This document shows positions 22,933-34,965 of a DNA stretch of 64,000 nt, one piece after another (the stretch's first letter is position 1; every line of letters begins with the position of its first letter). A program made the position numbers and the translations under genes. A model generated the notes under the pieces. That model ran no database searches and was not told the origin of the DNA. It saw only the letters and a program-made list of their open reading frames with translations. The stretch is from positions 85,308,295-85,372,294 of the forward strand of contig CM028378.1 in the NCBI GenBank assembly GCA_013146195.2, read 5' to 3'. Source of the stretch: Codonopsis lanceolata. Taxonomy: Eukaryota > Streptophyta > Magnoliopsida > Asterales > Campanulaceae.

Positions 22933-25486
22933 TGTGGCGACCCCGACCCCGGACCCGAGATGGAACCGCGGGCCGAAGCGCCAAACAAGACAAGACAAGA
23001 AAGGAACGAACATGCAAGGACTCAAAATATTTTATTTTTAAAACTGACGTGACGCAACATTTCAGTCGCAAGAGAACTCGACACAAAAGGTCGGTAAATT
23101 TCAAAATCATTTCACCTGATAAAACAGTTAAACATTTAATCCAAGTCTTCGGCGACACTACACGAACCCAAGCTAAGCATTAATACGACAAGGAAATAAA
23201 TAAGAGCTAATAGGATGCTCAATGAAGTCTATGCGTAGTGAACAACACACGATATACAAGGCACGGCTAACATAATTGCCGGCATCAAGAGAAGATAATT
23301 ACTACAAGAGCTAATACTATAAGTAGCTAACAAGATACACGAGTACAAGTCTATACAATCCCAAGCATAGTCTAGATGACTAGCTTATACCCATCGTCCT
23401 TGCAAAATACAAAAGAAGAGAAGAGGACTTCTAAGAACCACCTCTTCAACTGCAAAAGCCCGATCAAAAGAAGAACTAGAGTATACGAGCACCGCGATCC
23501 TCAACGTGAAGGTCCCTCCGCTAGGATCTAAAAAAGTACAGGGAACGGGTAAGTCATAATGACTCGTAAGCTACCAATCATGCATGACATGGCAATATGC
23601 AACACGTTAGGCAAGACAATATTTACAAGCATGTAGATCAAGTATATGAGTTGCACATTATTTCACATAGTCACATAATATGAGGATATAGAGCTGGGCC
23701 GCTCAGACCTCGCAAAATGCATACACCTTCATGACGTGCATGAATCGATGGGTGTGATAATACATCGATCTTCCGAGGATATTCTCGGGATAAACATGAA
23801 CTCAATCTTAATGGTCGCGTATTGGTTGGCCAAGAGAGCTCTTCCCCACTGTGGCCAGCAGTGGAGGGTGTGTGACATGATCAAGTACGCCAGCTGGACT
23901 CATGCAATGCCAAGCAATATTTTACTCAACAATGGTTAGTATGGAACGAGTCCGACAAGAGCGTCCTCGTTCGAGACAAGTATATAATCTCATCAATAAA
24001 CAAGCAAGAATGAGCTCGACAAGAGCGAACTCAATATATCAAGTATGCATTTATTATGTCATAAAGATACAAGCATGATAGTCAATCCATTTCAAGAGTC
24101 TAGAATTAGTTTTCTAGTGTAACGCATGTAATAACGTCGTAGGGATCGATCATTGAGCCGGTATTGTTCAATAGCTCATTATTGTCGACTCCGTTGAGTC
24201 ATTTCTATAAATCAAACCAAATAGGGTTAAACACTATTTGCATTTCCAAATATTTTCTAAGTCATCGCATTGATTAATCTAAGTCATTAATCCAATTTAT
24301 AACCATAGCTAATAATAAACTCAAGTTCCTAAATTATGGAACCCTAGATCACGTTTTCCCCAAATATTGGTCGAAAGTCTATGACCCAAGAATAATAATT
24401 ATTCCTAATATAGAGTAGAACACTTTTACTTCTAGGCTTAGTGTCCAAATCAAAGCATTTACATTCATGGTCAATAATTCCCAAAAATTCATACTCTCTA
24501 AAATGTATCAATATCATGGTAGAACACAAGGAGAACAATGATTTGGGCATGAGAGAAGGGAAGCAAGAAAGGGTAGCATGTTATCTCTAACATGGACCTA
24601 AGGGAAATTGATAGCTTACCTCAAGCCAAGCAAAAGACGAAGCAAGAAAAACCGATCGGTGTCGAACGCTCGTCTCGACGGTGGCTACGCAACGGCGGTC
24701 TCGGAATCGCAAGCGGGTCTTGAATCTCTTGGAAGCCAACCCCTCACGCACTAATCTCACCTACGCACTCACGCACAAGCTCGCTCAAGGCTGGAGAAGA
24801 CGAGCAGAGGAAATGATCGTAACATGAAGGCTAGAGCTGATGTAGAGCAATCAGCTTGATTAAATGTGTTAGTGGAGTACACATGTCATTAGGTGAGTGG
24901 ATGAATTAGGTTTAGTAATCTTAATTAGGCTTAAATTAGGCTAATTAGACTCTAATACAAGTGGTTTAAGTCACTAATGGCAGAGGTTTAGTAAGGGCAC
25001 AAACGTAATCAGCCAAAACTGCAGAAAAATCGCGTTCTGCTGGATTTCTTCACTGTTCGGTTGTGAAGGCCGAACAACCTTCATAAGGTTCGGTTGTCAT
25101 GGCCGAACAAAGCCCAAAGTGTTCGGTTGGCAGGGTAGAACGATTCCTCAGGCCATACGTTAGGTCAAACAGGCCCAGATTTGCACGTATAACGCGTATA
25201 AGGCATGTACAACTCCAAGAAGCATTAGAATGAGTATCAAGGGTCCCTAAAACAATTATAAATGTCTCTCAAGGTCTTGGCTAAGTCCAAATATCAAAGC
25301 CCGAACAAGAACAAGTCAATCTAGAGCATGCAAGACAATAGGCGTTCGATACGACAATAACGGTTCGATCAAGGAATGCAATCGAGTCAATCATGTTAGG
25401 GATACTACTAGCATGTTAAAAACATATTCTAATCATGTTAAACATGTATGGAAGACAAGTATACAAGTAGGTTTCGGGTTCTCACA
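22933..25486 (-). repeat. 5' LTR of the Tekay-like element
   Basis: It has the same ends as the 3' LTR but is 2554 bp, with extra sequence near 25325-25475. It contains GTTCGG..CCGAAC dyads at 25055-25075 and 25088-25108 and a degraded third near 25121-25141. Confidence 0.9.
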
Positions 25487-25684
25487 ATATCTTCATCAAG
25501 GGCATGTGCTGAAGAGACATTCATACCATCCTCAGTCGGCTCAGTATTTAGAGGTTTATCTATGGGCTCATCTTGCAACTGTTGGCTTCTAAAAATAGGA
25601 ATTCTACTGGATTTGTCAGTGCTCGTTCCCTCGCCCCGTGCTCGTGCTGTGCTGGCCCCTCGCTCGCCCGCCTCTGAGTGGCAT
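25487..25684 (-). pseudogene. CACTA-2 second gene, proximal part of split exon
   Basis: ATG at 25684 opens MPLRGGRARGQHSTSTGRG, an Arg/Gly-rich start common in TNPA-like second genes. After a frameshift near 25622 the frame reads TDKSSRIPIFRSQQLQDEP and then NVSSAHALDED up to the ATATC target site. It continues at 15802. It lies about 230 bp downstream of the TNP2 stop, on the same strand. Confidence 0.5.
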
Positions 25685-25916
25685 AACTATTTATACATAC
25701 ATAGAAAATTAAAACATTAGACCTCTGATCAATATATTTAAAACATGGATAAAATGACTCATAATGCAAAAAATTAAATGACTCATAATGCGTAACAATT
25801 AAATAATAACATCATTAAATAACACAAACTTATATTTGAAAGCCAATAATTCAATGGGACAACGAAGTATTGCATATATTTAATAGCCACAAACACAAAC
25901 ATATATTTCAAATATT

Positions 25917-28900
25917 TCAGTCTTCTCCACTACTAATGTTCTCAAAACTAAATCCATCTTCTTCATCATTTGATGTGTCTGATTCCTGAACATCCTCTTC
26001 TAATTCATCCTCTTGCATGTCATTTGCCTCTTCAATTTCCATTTGGTTAGTTGGTCGTGGCAAATCAGATGCGTCAACTTCATCCATTTGACCACCTTCA
26101 CCTACGAGAATATCATTATTGTCAAGCTCATCATCTACTTCAACAACTGCTGGAATTGGCATCTCAACCTCTTGAAAAAAATCATCGACTTCTGCCTCAA
26201 CACCATCAGACACATTTGAATATGGAATATTAATTGTGCTTCTTGCTTTGGGTTTACACACGGCCCACCATTTGATTTTATCTCTTATTGCAAACTGGTA
26301 TTCTATGTAGTACACTTGCTCACTGTGACGCAAGTACAAAGGGGTCGTTTGTGGCAAGTCTTGATTTAGGATTGAGATCAACGATGTTGTATCGTGGATG
26401 CACCCTAATACCCTTAACATAATCATACCACTCACACTTGAAAAGTACTAATGTATCACCCTTGTTATTTTCACTCTCATATTCTAGTTCCACAATTTCA
26501 TCTAACATTCCATAATAGTCTCTTCCAACATCATTATAAAAACTACCCCTGATGCAAACACCACTATTCATTGTGGTTTTGCCAAACCCGAATTTTTAGG
26601 TATGAAATTTATACCCATTCACAAAATAGCCATTATACAAGTGCACATGAAGTTTTGGGCCTCGAGCTATACACTTGATATTTTCAGCAACAGGTTTAGG
26701 TGAATTTTTTACCTACAAAATAAGATTATGAAGTGATTTTAAAGATACAAGTGAATGACGTAATATTATTATAGTAATACTTGAAATATCTCTAAAAGCA
26801 ACTTACATAACTAGCAAACCAGCTAGTAAACTCCTTCTCAATCCTAGACGTCAGCTCCTCCGGATCAATATCTGGCATCACATTTCTCACTTCCTTTTCA
26901 TATTCCCTATTGCAAGGTTACTTATTAACTAATATGCATTTACTTAATGATTTAATTCAAATAATACAAAAGTATATTTTCGAGATATACTTACAAGACA
27001 AAGGGTTCGATCTCTTCATAGTTCAATAGAACGTAAAGGGACGCAGTTGCTAGCTCGTTGCTTGACAAATATCTAGTACCAATATGCCCAAACGGTCTTC
27101 CTGGATGAGTGAAGACTGATAATTGATTGTTTGCTTCAGTTTCACCACCATCATCATTTCGCTCAACCCTTGTAGACTTCGAACCAACACCAACCTCAAA
27201 ATAGTGAGAGCAAAACATAGAAGTTTCTTCTATCAAATATGCTTCACATATTGAACCCTCCACACGAGACTTATTCTTCACTTTTTTCTTCAGACGATTC
27301 ATAAACCTATTACATACAAGTATTATCATCTATATATTTGGTTTTCATATTTTATTGAATCAAGTTAATAGAAAATGGCAAAAAAAAATTACCTTTCAAA
27401 AGGATACATCCAACGATAATTCACTGGGCCACCAACTCTTGCCTCGTAGGCCAAATGTATTGGAAAATGTTCCATGGAATCAAAGAAAGCAGGCGGAAAT
27501 ATCTTCTCTAATGTGCAAAAAGTGACTATGATATTTTCCTCCAACTTCTTCAAATCCTCCTCGCGTAAAATACTAGAGCATATGTCTCTGAAGAATTGGC
27601 TTAGCTCAGTCAAAGCACGCCAAACAGGATCAGGCAAGAGGTCTTTAAAGACAATAGGTAGCAACCTTTCAAGAAACACATGACAGTCATGGTTTTTCAT
27701 GCCATAAATCTTGCATTCTTCCACGTTAACGCACCTACCCAAATTTGATGCATAGCCATCTGGAAACCTAAGTTGTTTGATCCATTCTAAAACCAACTTT
27801 GTTGTTCCTTTCATGAGAGTGTAGCTCGCTTTTGGCTTCACAGCCTTCCCATTCACCTCTTTTAATTCTAAATGTCGCTTGCAATACTTCTTAAGATCAA
27901 CACGAGCTTTCACGTTATCCTTGGTCTTACCTTTGACATCCATGATTGTATTGAAAACATTATCAAAGACATTTTTCTCAATATGCATCACATCCAAGTT
28001 ATGGCGTATTAACTTGGTCTTCCAATAAGGCAAATCCCAAAATATACTTCGTTTCACCCAGTTATGACATTGCCCAAAGCCTGTAATCTTTTCTTTCGCT
28101 TCCATCTTACCAAACCTAATGTTTGGTAATCTTGATACTTCATCCCACACGTCATTACCATTCAAGCGTGGTGGTGCCAACCCAAGCTCAACCCTACCAG
28201 CCATAAATTTATTTTTGTTCCTTCTGTAGGGATGACTAGGTGGCAAGAACTGGCGATGACAATCGAAAAAGGATGGTTTCCCACCACACTCGAGTGTGAA
28301 CGACTTACTATTACCCATACAATAAGGGCAAGACAACTTCCCATGCGTGCTCCAACAAGATAACATACCGTAGGCAGGAAAGTCGTTAACAGTCCACATA
28401 AGTGCAACCTTCATTTTAAAATTCTCTTTCTTTGACACATCATAAGTATCAACCCCATCTTGCCACAACTCAATCAACTCATCTATCAATGGACGTAAAT
28501 ACACATCAATGTTCTTACCCGGGCTCTTAGGACCAGGAATCAATAAAGTTAAGAACAAGTATTCCTGCTTCATGGCCATCCATGGTGGTAAATTATAAGG
28601 AGTAAGAATCACTGGCCAACAAGAATAAGGCTTTGTCGAGTTACTAAAGGGGTCAAAACTATCTGCTGAGGCGCAGAGCCTCACATTGCGAGGATTGAAG
28701 GAAAAATCAGGGTAAGTATGATCAAAATTCTTCCATGCCTCACCATCTGATGGATGAGAAAGCACACCTTCTTCTCGAGGACATTCTTTGTGCCACCGCA
28801 TATGCTTTGTTGTCGTTGTTGACAAATAAAGCCTTTGGAGTCGAGGTGCAAGCGGTAGATAACGCAACACCTTAAAAGGTATGTTTTTATGCTTCGTACT

Positions 28901-29657
28901 ACCCCTTCTCCTTGGTTTATACCACGGGTGACCACACTCTGAACATTCCTTTAAACCTTGAGTTGACTTGTAGTACAACATACAATCATTAGGACATGCA
29001 TCTATCTTTTGTAAACCAAGTCCGAGCTTAGTGACAATTTTCTTAGTCTCATAAAATGTTTTGGCAATATTTGCACCATCTGGCAACATACGACCAATTG
29101 TGGACATAAGATTATCAAAGGCATTCTCACTCATGTTGGCCTCTGACTTATGAGTTAGGAGTTGAACAGCCGTAGACAACTTCGTGTAAGTTTTACATCC
29201 CTCGTATAATTCCTCATGCCCTGTTTCAAGAAGGTCAAAAAACTTTTTAGCATTTGCATTTGGTAACTCTTCCTCCCAATTAAAATCAGGGCCTGCCATA
29301 TCCATAACCATATCAATATAAGGATTTGATTGCTCTTCAACAACCACTGGTTCATGATCAGGCTCTTGAGTTGATGTTGATTGTTGTCTAAAGATTGATG
29401 GGTCCTTCTTTCCTTGAGAAGCCCATATTGTGTAATGAGGCTTGAATCCTTTTTTATACAAGTGTGTTTTAAGTATCTCTTGAGTTTGAAAATTTTTATT
29501 CAAACAAATGCAACAAGGACACCGTATTTTCTCTCCGCAGCATACATTCAGATGGCCAAGTGCAAAACCGATAAAACGCTGCCTCTATAAACTCAGATCT
29601 AATTCCCATGCCCCCATCCGCAACCCGACGATACATCCAACTCCGATCGTTAGACAT
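25917..29657 (-). pseudogene. CACTA TNP2-type transposase, nearly complete
   Basis: The start at 29657 (MSNDRSWMYRR) is the N-terminal Transpos_assoc zinc domain. It frameshifts near 29560 and resumes GEKIRCPCCICLNKN. A 704-codon frame follows (27389-29503) with Transposase_21 (CPNDCMLYYKSTQGLKECS, LMWTVNDFPAYGMLS, LDVMHIEKNVFDN) and DUF4218 (IFPPAFFDSMEHFPIHLAY, WMYPFER). Intron at 27307-27392. Next come VEGSICEAYLIEE, a short exon (PEELTSRIEKEFTSWF, about 26811-26905) and DUF4216 (NSGVCIRGSFY, LVLFKCEWYDYVKG), with an in-frame TAA at 26596-26598 and a frameshift near 26330. The acidic tail ends at 25917. Cut-and-paste transposase, nuclear. Few lesions, so it is either young or partly misread. 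Confidence 0.9.
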
Positions 29658-31340
29658 CTGCATTTAGAACTTATATATAAATTAGTAAAATGAAAGGGTA
29701 AAATTACGCATCAAGTAAAACTCACTCGTAAATAAAAATGTTAAATAAACTCTAAAGGATCTCCACTGTCCTGTAGGATTGGATTTAGGGAGAACTAAGA
29801 AGGGGAAGAAAGAAGAAACCTGTCTCTGTGTGTGTGAGAAGTGGTTCCACTTGTCTTGGGGATTTGGAGTTGACATGGATTATGGGGCCTAGTATCTTTT
29901 AGCTTAAGATTCAGTGATTAACTGTGATTGGTAGTCTATCGGTAAGCATAGAGGTTCACATATATTAGCCGTTTTTCTGTGCTAAAGTTTACTATATAGG
30001 TTGCAAAAACTGTGAATTAGGTGAACTATTACTCTCTTTTTCGCTAACAGCTGTTGATTCTCTCAGATAACACAGCGAAGAGTTGGCCTTTGAATCATTC
30101 ATGACATGATCCAGTATAGTATAAACCTAAAATCACTAAAGTAGGTTAGCAGCCACTTACTTGAATAGAGATACAACATCGAACTAAATATCACTATGAC
30201 CTGAGATGGAGCAAAACTGATACAGATGCAAGCAAGTGATCCAAAGTTTGTTTGTCTAGATGCAAGCAAGTGATCCAGTACATTATAAACCTAATAATTA
30301 ATGAACTCTTTAGCAATGCGCAAGACTTCAAACTAAATTGAACTTCTCTTGAACCGAAAGTATAGTGCTTTTCCATTCCCAAATTTTGTTTAGTCAAAAG
30401 AGAGTGCGGGGTTAAAATTGAAGCTCTCACGTCCATTTAGGTTTAACGTATAAGGACAACTAATGTTAAAATCAAAGCATTCATGAACGAGGAAGGTCAA
30501 TAGGATGTACTCTGTAGCAGTGAGGTCTGATCGAGTAATGGTGGAAATAAAGGGGAAGAAATGCTACAAGGGCAGAATTGTTCAGGATGGGAGAAAGTGC
30601 ATGACAATTTGTTAGATATAAATCCCTCTACTTGTCTACCATTGTACATGGTAGACGTTACAACTCATTGATTCTACCAAGCCCAACAATCAATAAAATC
30701 CAATATTCTGCTCCCATATGAAACACACACCATAAAAAGAAATATGCTACAACTAAATGCCAAACTAAGGGCCAAAAACTAACAGGTCAATAAGTAATGA
30801 ATACCCTAAATGCCCCTTGTTCAACCCCTGCTCTTGTAGTTTGAGATGTACATACTTTATTAGCATTTGGTTTTCTGCTGCTACAAAGTTCACACTCTAA
30901 ATCAGGCCATATTGGCTAGGCAATTCAATAAATGTTGGATACCATCTACCCACATTTGTTTTTCATCTTTACTTCTGCATTCAAATTGAATTATTCTATC
31001 AGAAGTTTCTAATCACCTCTGCTCTTATTGATTTCCCTAGAGAAGGGAGTATTACTAATTTATCATAACATAACACAGTGATCAAAACCACAAACAACCA
31101 AAAAGATGGGAGAAACAAGTATAAACAACTACAGCTGCAACCACAAATGGAACAAATAAAGCCTAGCACATCTAGAACCTATAGCAAAATGAGGCAAGAT
31201 GATTACAACTATATAATTTATTAAAGATTCAAGTCCATTGGTTATCAATCTAATCATAGTACTAATCTAATCATTATCACTGAAACAAAAAATTGGGGAC
31301 AATAAACAAACAAATCATATATTAGCTTCTAAGGACTTGA
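29658..31340. other. non-coding region upstream of CACTA-2 transposase
   Basis: No coding homology seen. It probably holds the CACTA-2 promoter and terminal region plus unassigned DNA. A 19-base string, GATGCAAGCAAGTGATCCA, occurs twice near 30223-30277, and a looser TGATCCAGTA..ATAAACCTAA pair occurs near 30110 and 30270. These could be subterminal repeats, but the element end was not found. Confidence 0.35.
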
Positions 31341-32319
31341 CTATGAAAGAAGTTCCCGCTTCTGACGTTGGTCTCGATCTCTCTCTCTCTCTCTTCTGAC
31401 AAAGGCCCTAATTTTAATTTCACGACGGTTTCATTCTCACTCCCAAATTACTCCAACACCATTTCACCGTCACCTCTAATCGTCGATCTCTCTCCGGTTT
31501 CCTCCTCTCTTATCAAACTCAGATCTTTTGCTGCAAGCAATTCCTCAAGTGTCAACACTAGTGAGTGACTAAGTATGTATTCTTTGGGTACCACGTCTTA
31601 GAGTGTTTGGTTCCATCTTTGTTGACGTTATGGAAAAAGGAAGACCCGCAGTGAAAAAGAAAGAGTGAATTCTTCCGGTAAAGCGAGGGGGATACACTTG
31701 ATAGTCGGAAGGAACACCGGGCACGAAACTTCAAGTGAAATACATGTTGAGGATCTTGAAATTGAGGAAAGGACAGTGGTATTGTGAAAGATGACAGGAA
31801 ATGGGCGCTACTAAGGAAAGCACATCTAGTTCTCCAACTCAATTGTCTACTAGTGAAAACTCTGTGAATACTCTATAGATGAACGATATTTAGAAAGAAG
31901 AGAGAAAAAGGAAACATTTTACGGAAAAACAAGTCTCATTCTCCAACTAGATATTCGATTGATGAAAAATTGTGGGAAAGATGAGAAAGCCACGAGTCAT
32001 TCTCCAACTCAACTTACTTACAGTGCTGGTTTATACCCTCAATCGGATCGACATAAAAGATGACCCGGTAAAGGAAAGTGCTATGGATAAAACATTTAGT
32101 TCTTCGATTTAGGAGGGTGACACAACTCACACGATGGTACAATCTCATTTGGGATAGGAGAGATACTTGATGTGCCAAGTTGAAATAGTTAGGAGTGAAA
32201 TCACGATTTAACAAAGCCAATTTTCAAGTGAAGAGTGACGAAGTGGTCACGATTCAAATGAAAAGAAGAGTGAGGCCGAAAACTTAAAGTCCGAAAATCT
32301 AGAAGGAAAAAAGAATCTT

Positions 32320-34089
32320 GAAGAAGTCCTTTATGAGGAGGAAGAGGAGCTTTGTATTTGATGGGCGAGGTAGCGGGATGGAAGCTTCTGAGGAGTTCTT
32401 CTTCTGTTGGATCACGACCAGTCGCAGGGATCTTTTGGCTGAAAGCAACGGCCCTTAAAAACTTTGTAAAGGAAAAAGAGCATAGTTGCGGTCTCTAGTG
32501 TTCAAGGTCGCCTTTACGGGAAAAGTGACGATGTCGAGAATGTTGATGAAGGAGACAAGAATGGTAGCATCAATAGTGATACAGAGGATGTCTTGTCCAA
32601 GAAAGTGAAGTGCAAGAAGTCTCGGAAAGCGGAAGAGAAATCCGGATGGAATCCACTTAGCTTAATGGGGTTTCACGTGCCACTATCTGACAACAAAGTT
32701 GAATTGAAGGAGGAGGATGTCATTGAATTAATCAAACGGTACCATGAAAGGAAGAATTGTTTTATATACTAGGTTAGGATGTCGGAAAGAGGCTAGAAAT
32801 TTTCTTCATAGGAAAAGGCTCGGGTATGTTGAGGTTAACATAGATGTGTACCCTGAGCTGGGTGGAGAGGATTCACGGTCTTCTGCTTTCCTAGAGTGTT
32901 CTTTAATGAAGTCCTTATTGGAGGGTTAATGAGCTAACGGTTTGGAGGCGGCGGCAAGCTTGATGAGAAGATTGAGTATGTAATTCTTGAAATACCGTCA
33001 TTTGAAGCTCCTCCGCCACCACTTTCGAGTGAAGATGACATGTCTTGTCTTTGGGGGTATTGATGAAATTTGTGTCATAGTTCGGAAAATAAAGGAATAT
33101 GTTGTTGTTAAGGATCGGTTTTATAAAATCTTGTGAGTTACCAATTGTTTTCTTGGCTCGGGCCGTTGATTTCTTATCGGAAGATCGGTATTTGGAAAGA
33201 AGAGAGTATTGAATTCGATCGCAAGCTAGCAAGCAAACTCTTCTTCCAGCATGTTCTTGATGAGAATGTGTTTGAGGATGGAAATCACTTGGGTTCTGGA
33301 CCATGACCCCCAGTATCTCAATGTCAAAACATCAGGGGTATAATTGAGGTGAAGCTAAAGCCCATTTCCATCAAGGGAGATTTTTCTTATGCTATTTTGA
33401 AGCATACACATCGAGATGATGGAAAGCATGTTGATTATAGAAGCATCCACAGCGGTGAGGAATTCAAAGGTATTTGAGGGCAGGTTGAGGAACTTGGAGA
33501 GTTAATGTGTGATATGGATAGAGGAGGAGCTTGCTTTCTTTATTAATAATATAATATGATGGCCATTAATGCGATATTAGTGTGGGGTCATCCGGTTAGA
33601 GCTATGGAGCAAGAAAATTGTTTGAAGAGTTTAAATATGTTATTGGCGGTTGTACTTATTCACTTTCTGCAATTCACAATGGCATCCTAAGGGGCAATTA
33701 GAGGCCGCCATACAATCTTATTAAGCCATTTGGTGTAAGATATAAATGGTTCAAGGTGGCGCTTCCATGCATATCCTGAGCCTCTTGTTCACTTTTCTTG
33801 GTTTCGATGCACTTTGCTCTCAGTGCTACTCTCCGGAACATTGATAAAGAGGCTGGGTGGAGGCATGCATGACTTCTTAAGAGTGGAGCACTCATTCTTG
33901 ATCTAGATGCCAAGGTTGCTTCGGTGAGCAAGATCTGGTATAGTGTAGATTTTGGCAAGAATGAGGTGGAGGTATTGAAACATGCGACAAACTACTTGGA
34001 GCCAAGCGAATCCCAAGCTCTTTTGGGCGCTTGCCAACACTCGGTTGAAAGTGGTATATCGGCCTTATGATTGGGGATTGAACTACTAG
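32320..34089 (+). pseudogene. glutaredoxin-DEP-DUF547 protein gene copy, degraded
   Basis: Three domains are readable in order with frame jumps. An acidic lead (NVDEGDKNGSINSDTEDVLS, KSGWNPLSLMGFHVPLSD) is followed by the glutaredoxin-like part IVLYTRLGCRKEARNFLHRK near 32750, a DEP-like part (KDRFYK, TNCFLGS) near 33110-33150, and DUF547 (KLFEEFKYVIGGCTYSLSA, LILDLDAKVASVSKI). It ends YDWGLNY with TAG at 34087-34089. This order matches a conserved plant family annotated as glutaredoxin/DEP/DUF547. Many stops and indels are present and no intron is visible over about 1.7 kb. It may begin further upstream (an open stretch MKEVPASDVGLDLSLS starts at 31344), but that link is weak. It could be a retro-copy, or a gene misread by error-prone sequence. 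Confidence 0.75.
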
Positions 34090-34865
34090 CATTAGCTTTT
34101 CGTCCCTTGTTGGGGATTGAAATACTTCATTCCTATACACCTTGTTTACTACTAAGAGTAAGGCCAAGAGAACACCCTCATGGCAAAGTGCAGGTCTCCA
34201 CTTAGCCATAGACAAAACTAAATTTCTCAAAGGGAAAAGAAGAAAAAAAGTTACTTAGAAGGCATTCCTCTTCTATTTATAAGTTATAAGTGTACTCTGG
34301 GAAAATCACAAGCGCAAAATGTGGACATCAAGACAAATACTTTTACTTTATTGTAGTGCGGCTCTATGTGATGCCCACTTTAGAGCGTTACTTGTACTCT
34401 ATTGTAGTGCAACAATACCTATGTATGCTCGAATTGCCACATGAACCGGAGGAACAAAGAATATCGGGGGTAAAATTTGGACCCCGCAAAGTGTGTGTTT
34501 GTCTCAAAAAAGCTCTAGCAGAGATAATTAACACGCATCAATTACTAAAAAGGGGAAGAGAGCGACATCCTTAAACTCAGTTGAACATAGCTATACATCG
34601 AGGGGAAGACTACCTTGTTCGGAGGAAGTGAAATCGTTAAAATCAATCGACCAAACTCCTTTCGAGAGTTAGGATGACGGGCGTGAGGTGTGGCGGAAGA
34701 AGGCAGCCAGCCTTACGAAAAGGCGAGGAGAGCCGGCGGAGAAAGGTTGCACGAGAGAGTGGGTGTGAAAATTGGGGGTTTTAATTAATTTAGGATAGGT
34801 TTAGGTTTTTCTATTATATAGGTATTGCAATTTAATAAAATTAAAATCCCAAAATTATTTAGCAA
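34090..34865. other. unassigned sequence before the second gap
   Basis: No recognisable coding or repeat structure apart from a short partial echo of the DUF547 gene end (GTTGGGGATTGAAATAC after 34110). The 3' LTR expected for the Ogre element on the other side of the gap is not seen here. Confidence 0.4.
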
Positions 34866-34965
34866 NNNNNNNNNNNNNNNNNNNNNNNNNNNNNNNNNNN
34901 NNNNNNNNNNNNNNNNNNNNNNNNNNNNNNNNNNNNNNNNNNNNNNNNNNNNNNNNNNNNNNNNN
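34866..34965. other. assembly gap, 100 N
   Basis: Exactly 100 N. The gap cuts the C-terminal part of the Ogre integrase. The missing sequence should include the rest of integrase and the 3' LTR. Confidence 0.99.

Larger units (their letters stand above)
15803..25486 (-). mobile_element. Ty3/gypsy chromovirus, Tekay/Del-like, full length
   Basis: A complete element on the minus strand, 9684 bp. It has long LTRs at 15803-18219 and 22933-25486, an initiator-Met tRNA primer site, gag, protease, RT/RNase H, integrase with a C-terminal chromodomain, and a polypurine tract. It is flanked by a 5-bp target duplication, ATATC, at 15798-15802 and 25487-25491. Integrase after RT defines Ty3/gypsy, the chromodomain defines chromovirus, and the 2.4-2.5-kb LTRs suggest Tekay/Del. 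All genes are frameshifted, so this copy cannot move by itself. It is inserted in an exon of CACTA-2. Confidence 0.9.
25487..29657 (-). mobile_element. CACTA (En/Spm) transposon, copy 2, coding part right of the insertion
   Basis: A TNP2 transposase gene followed by a second gene, both on the minus strand. The second gene is split by the Tekay-like element and resumes at 15663-15802. Terminal CACTA repeats were not located. The upstream terminal region probably lies between 29658 and about 31300. This copy is more complete than CACTA-1. Confidence 0.85.

Noticed and set aside
31371..31388. CT microsatellite as a promoter element
   Set aside because: Simple CT run. No TATA or start evidence tied to it.
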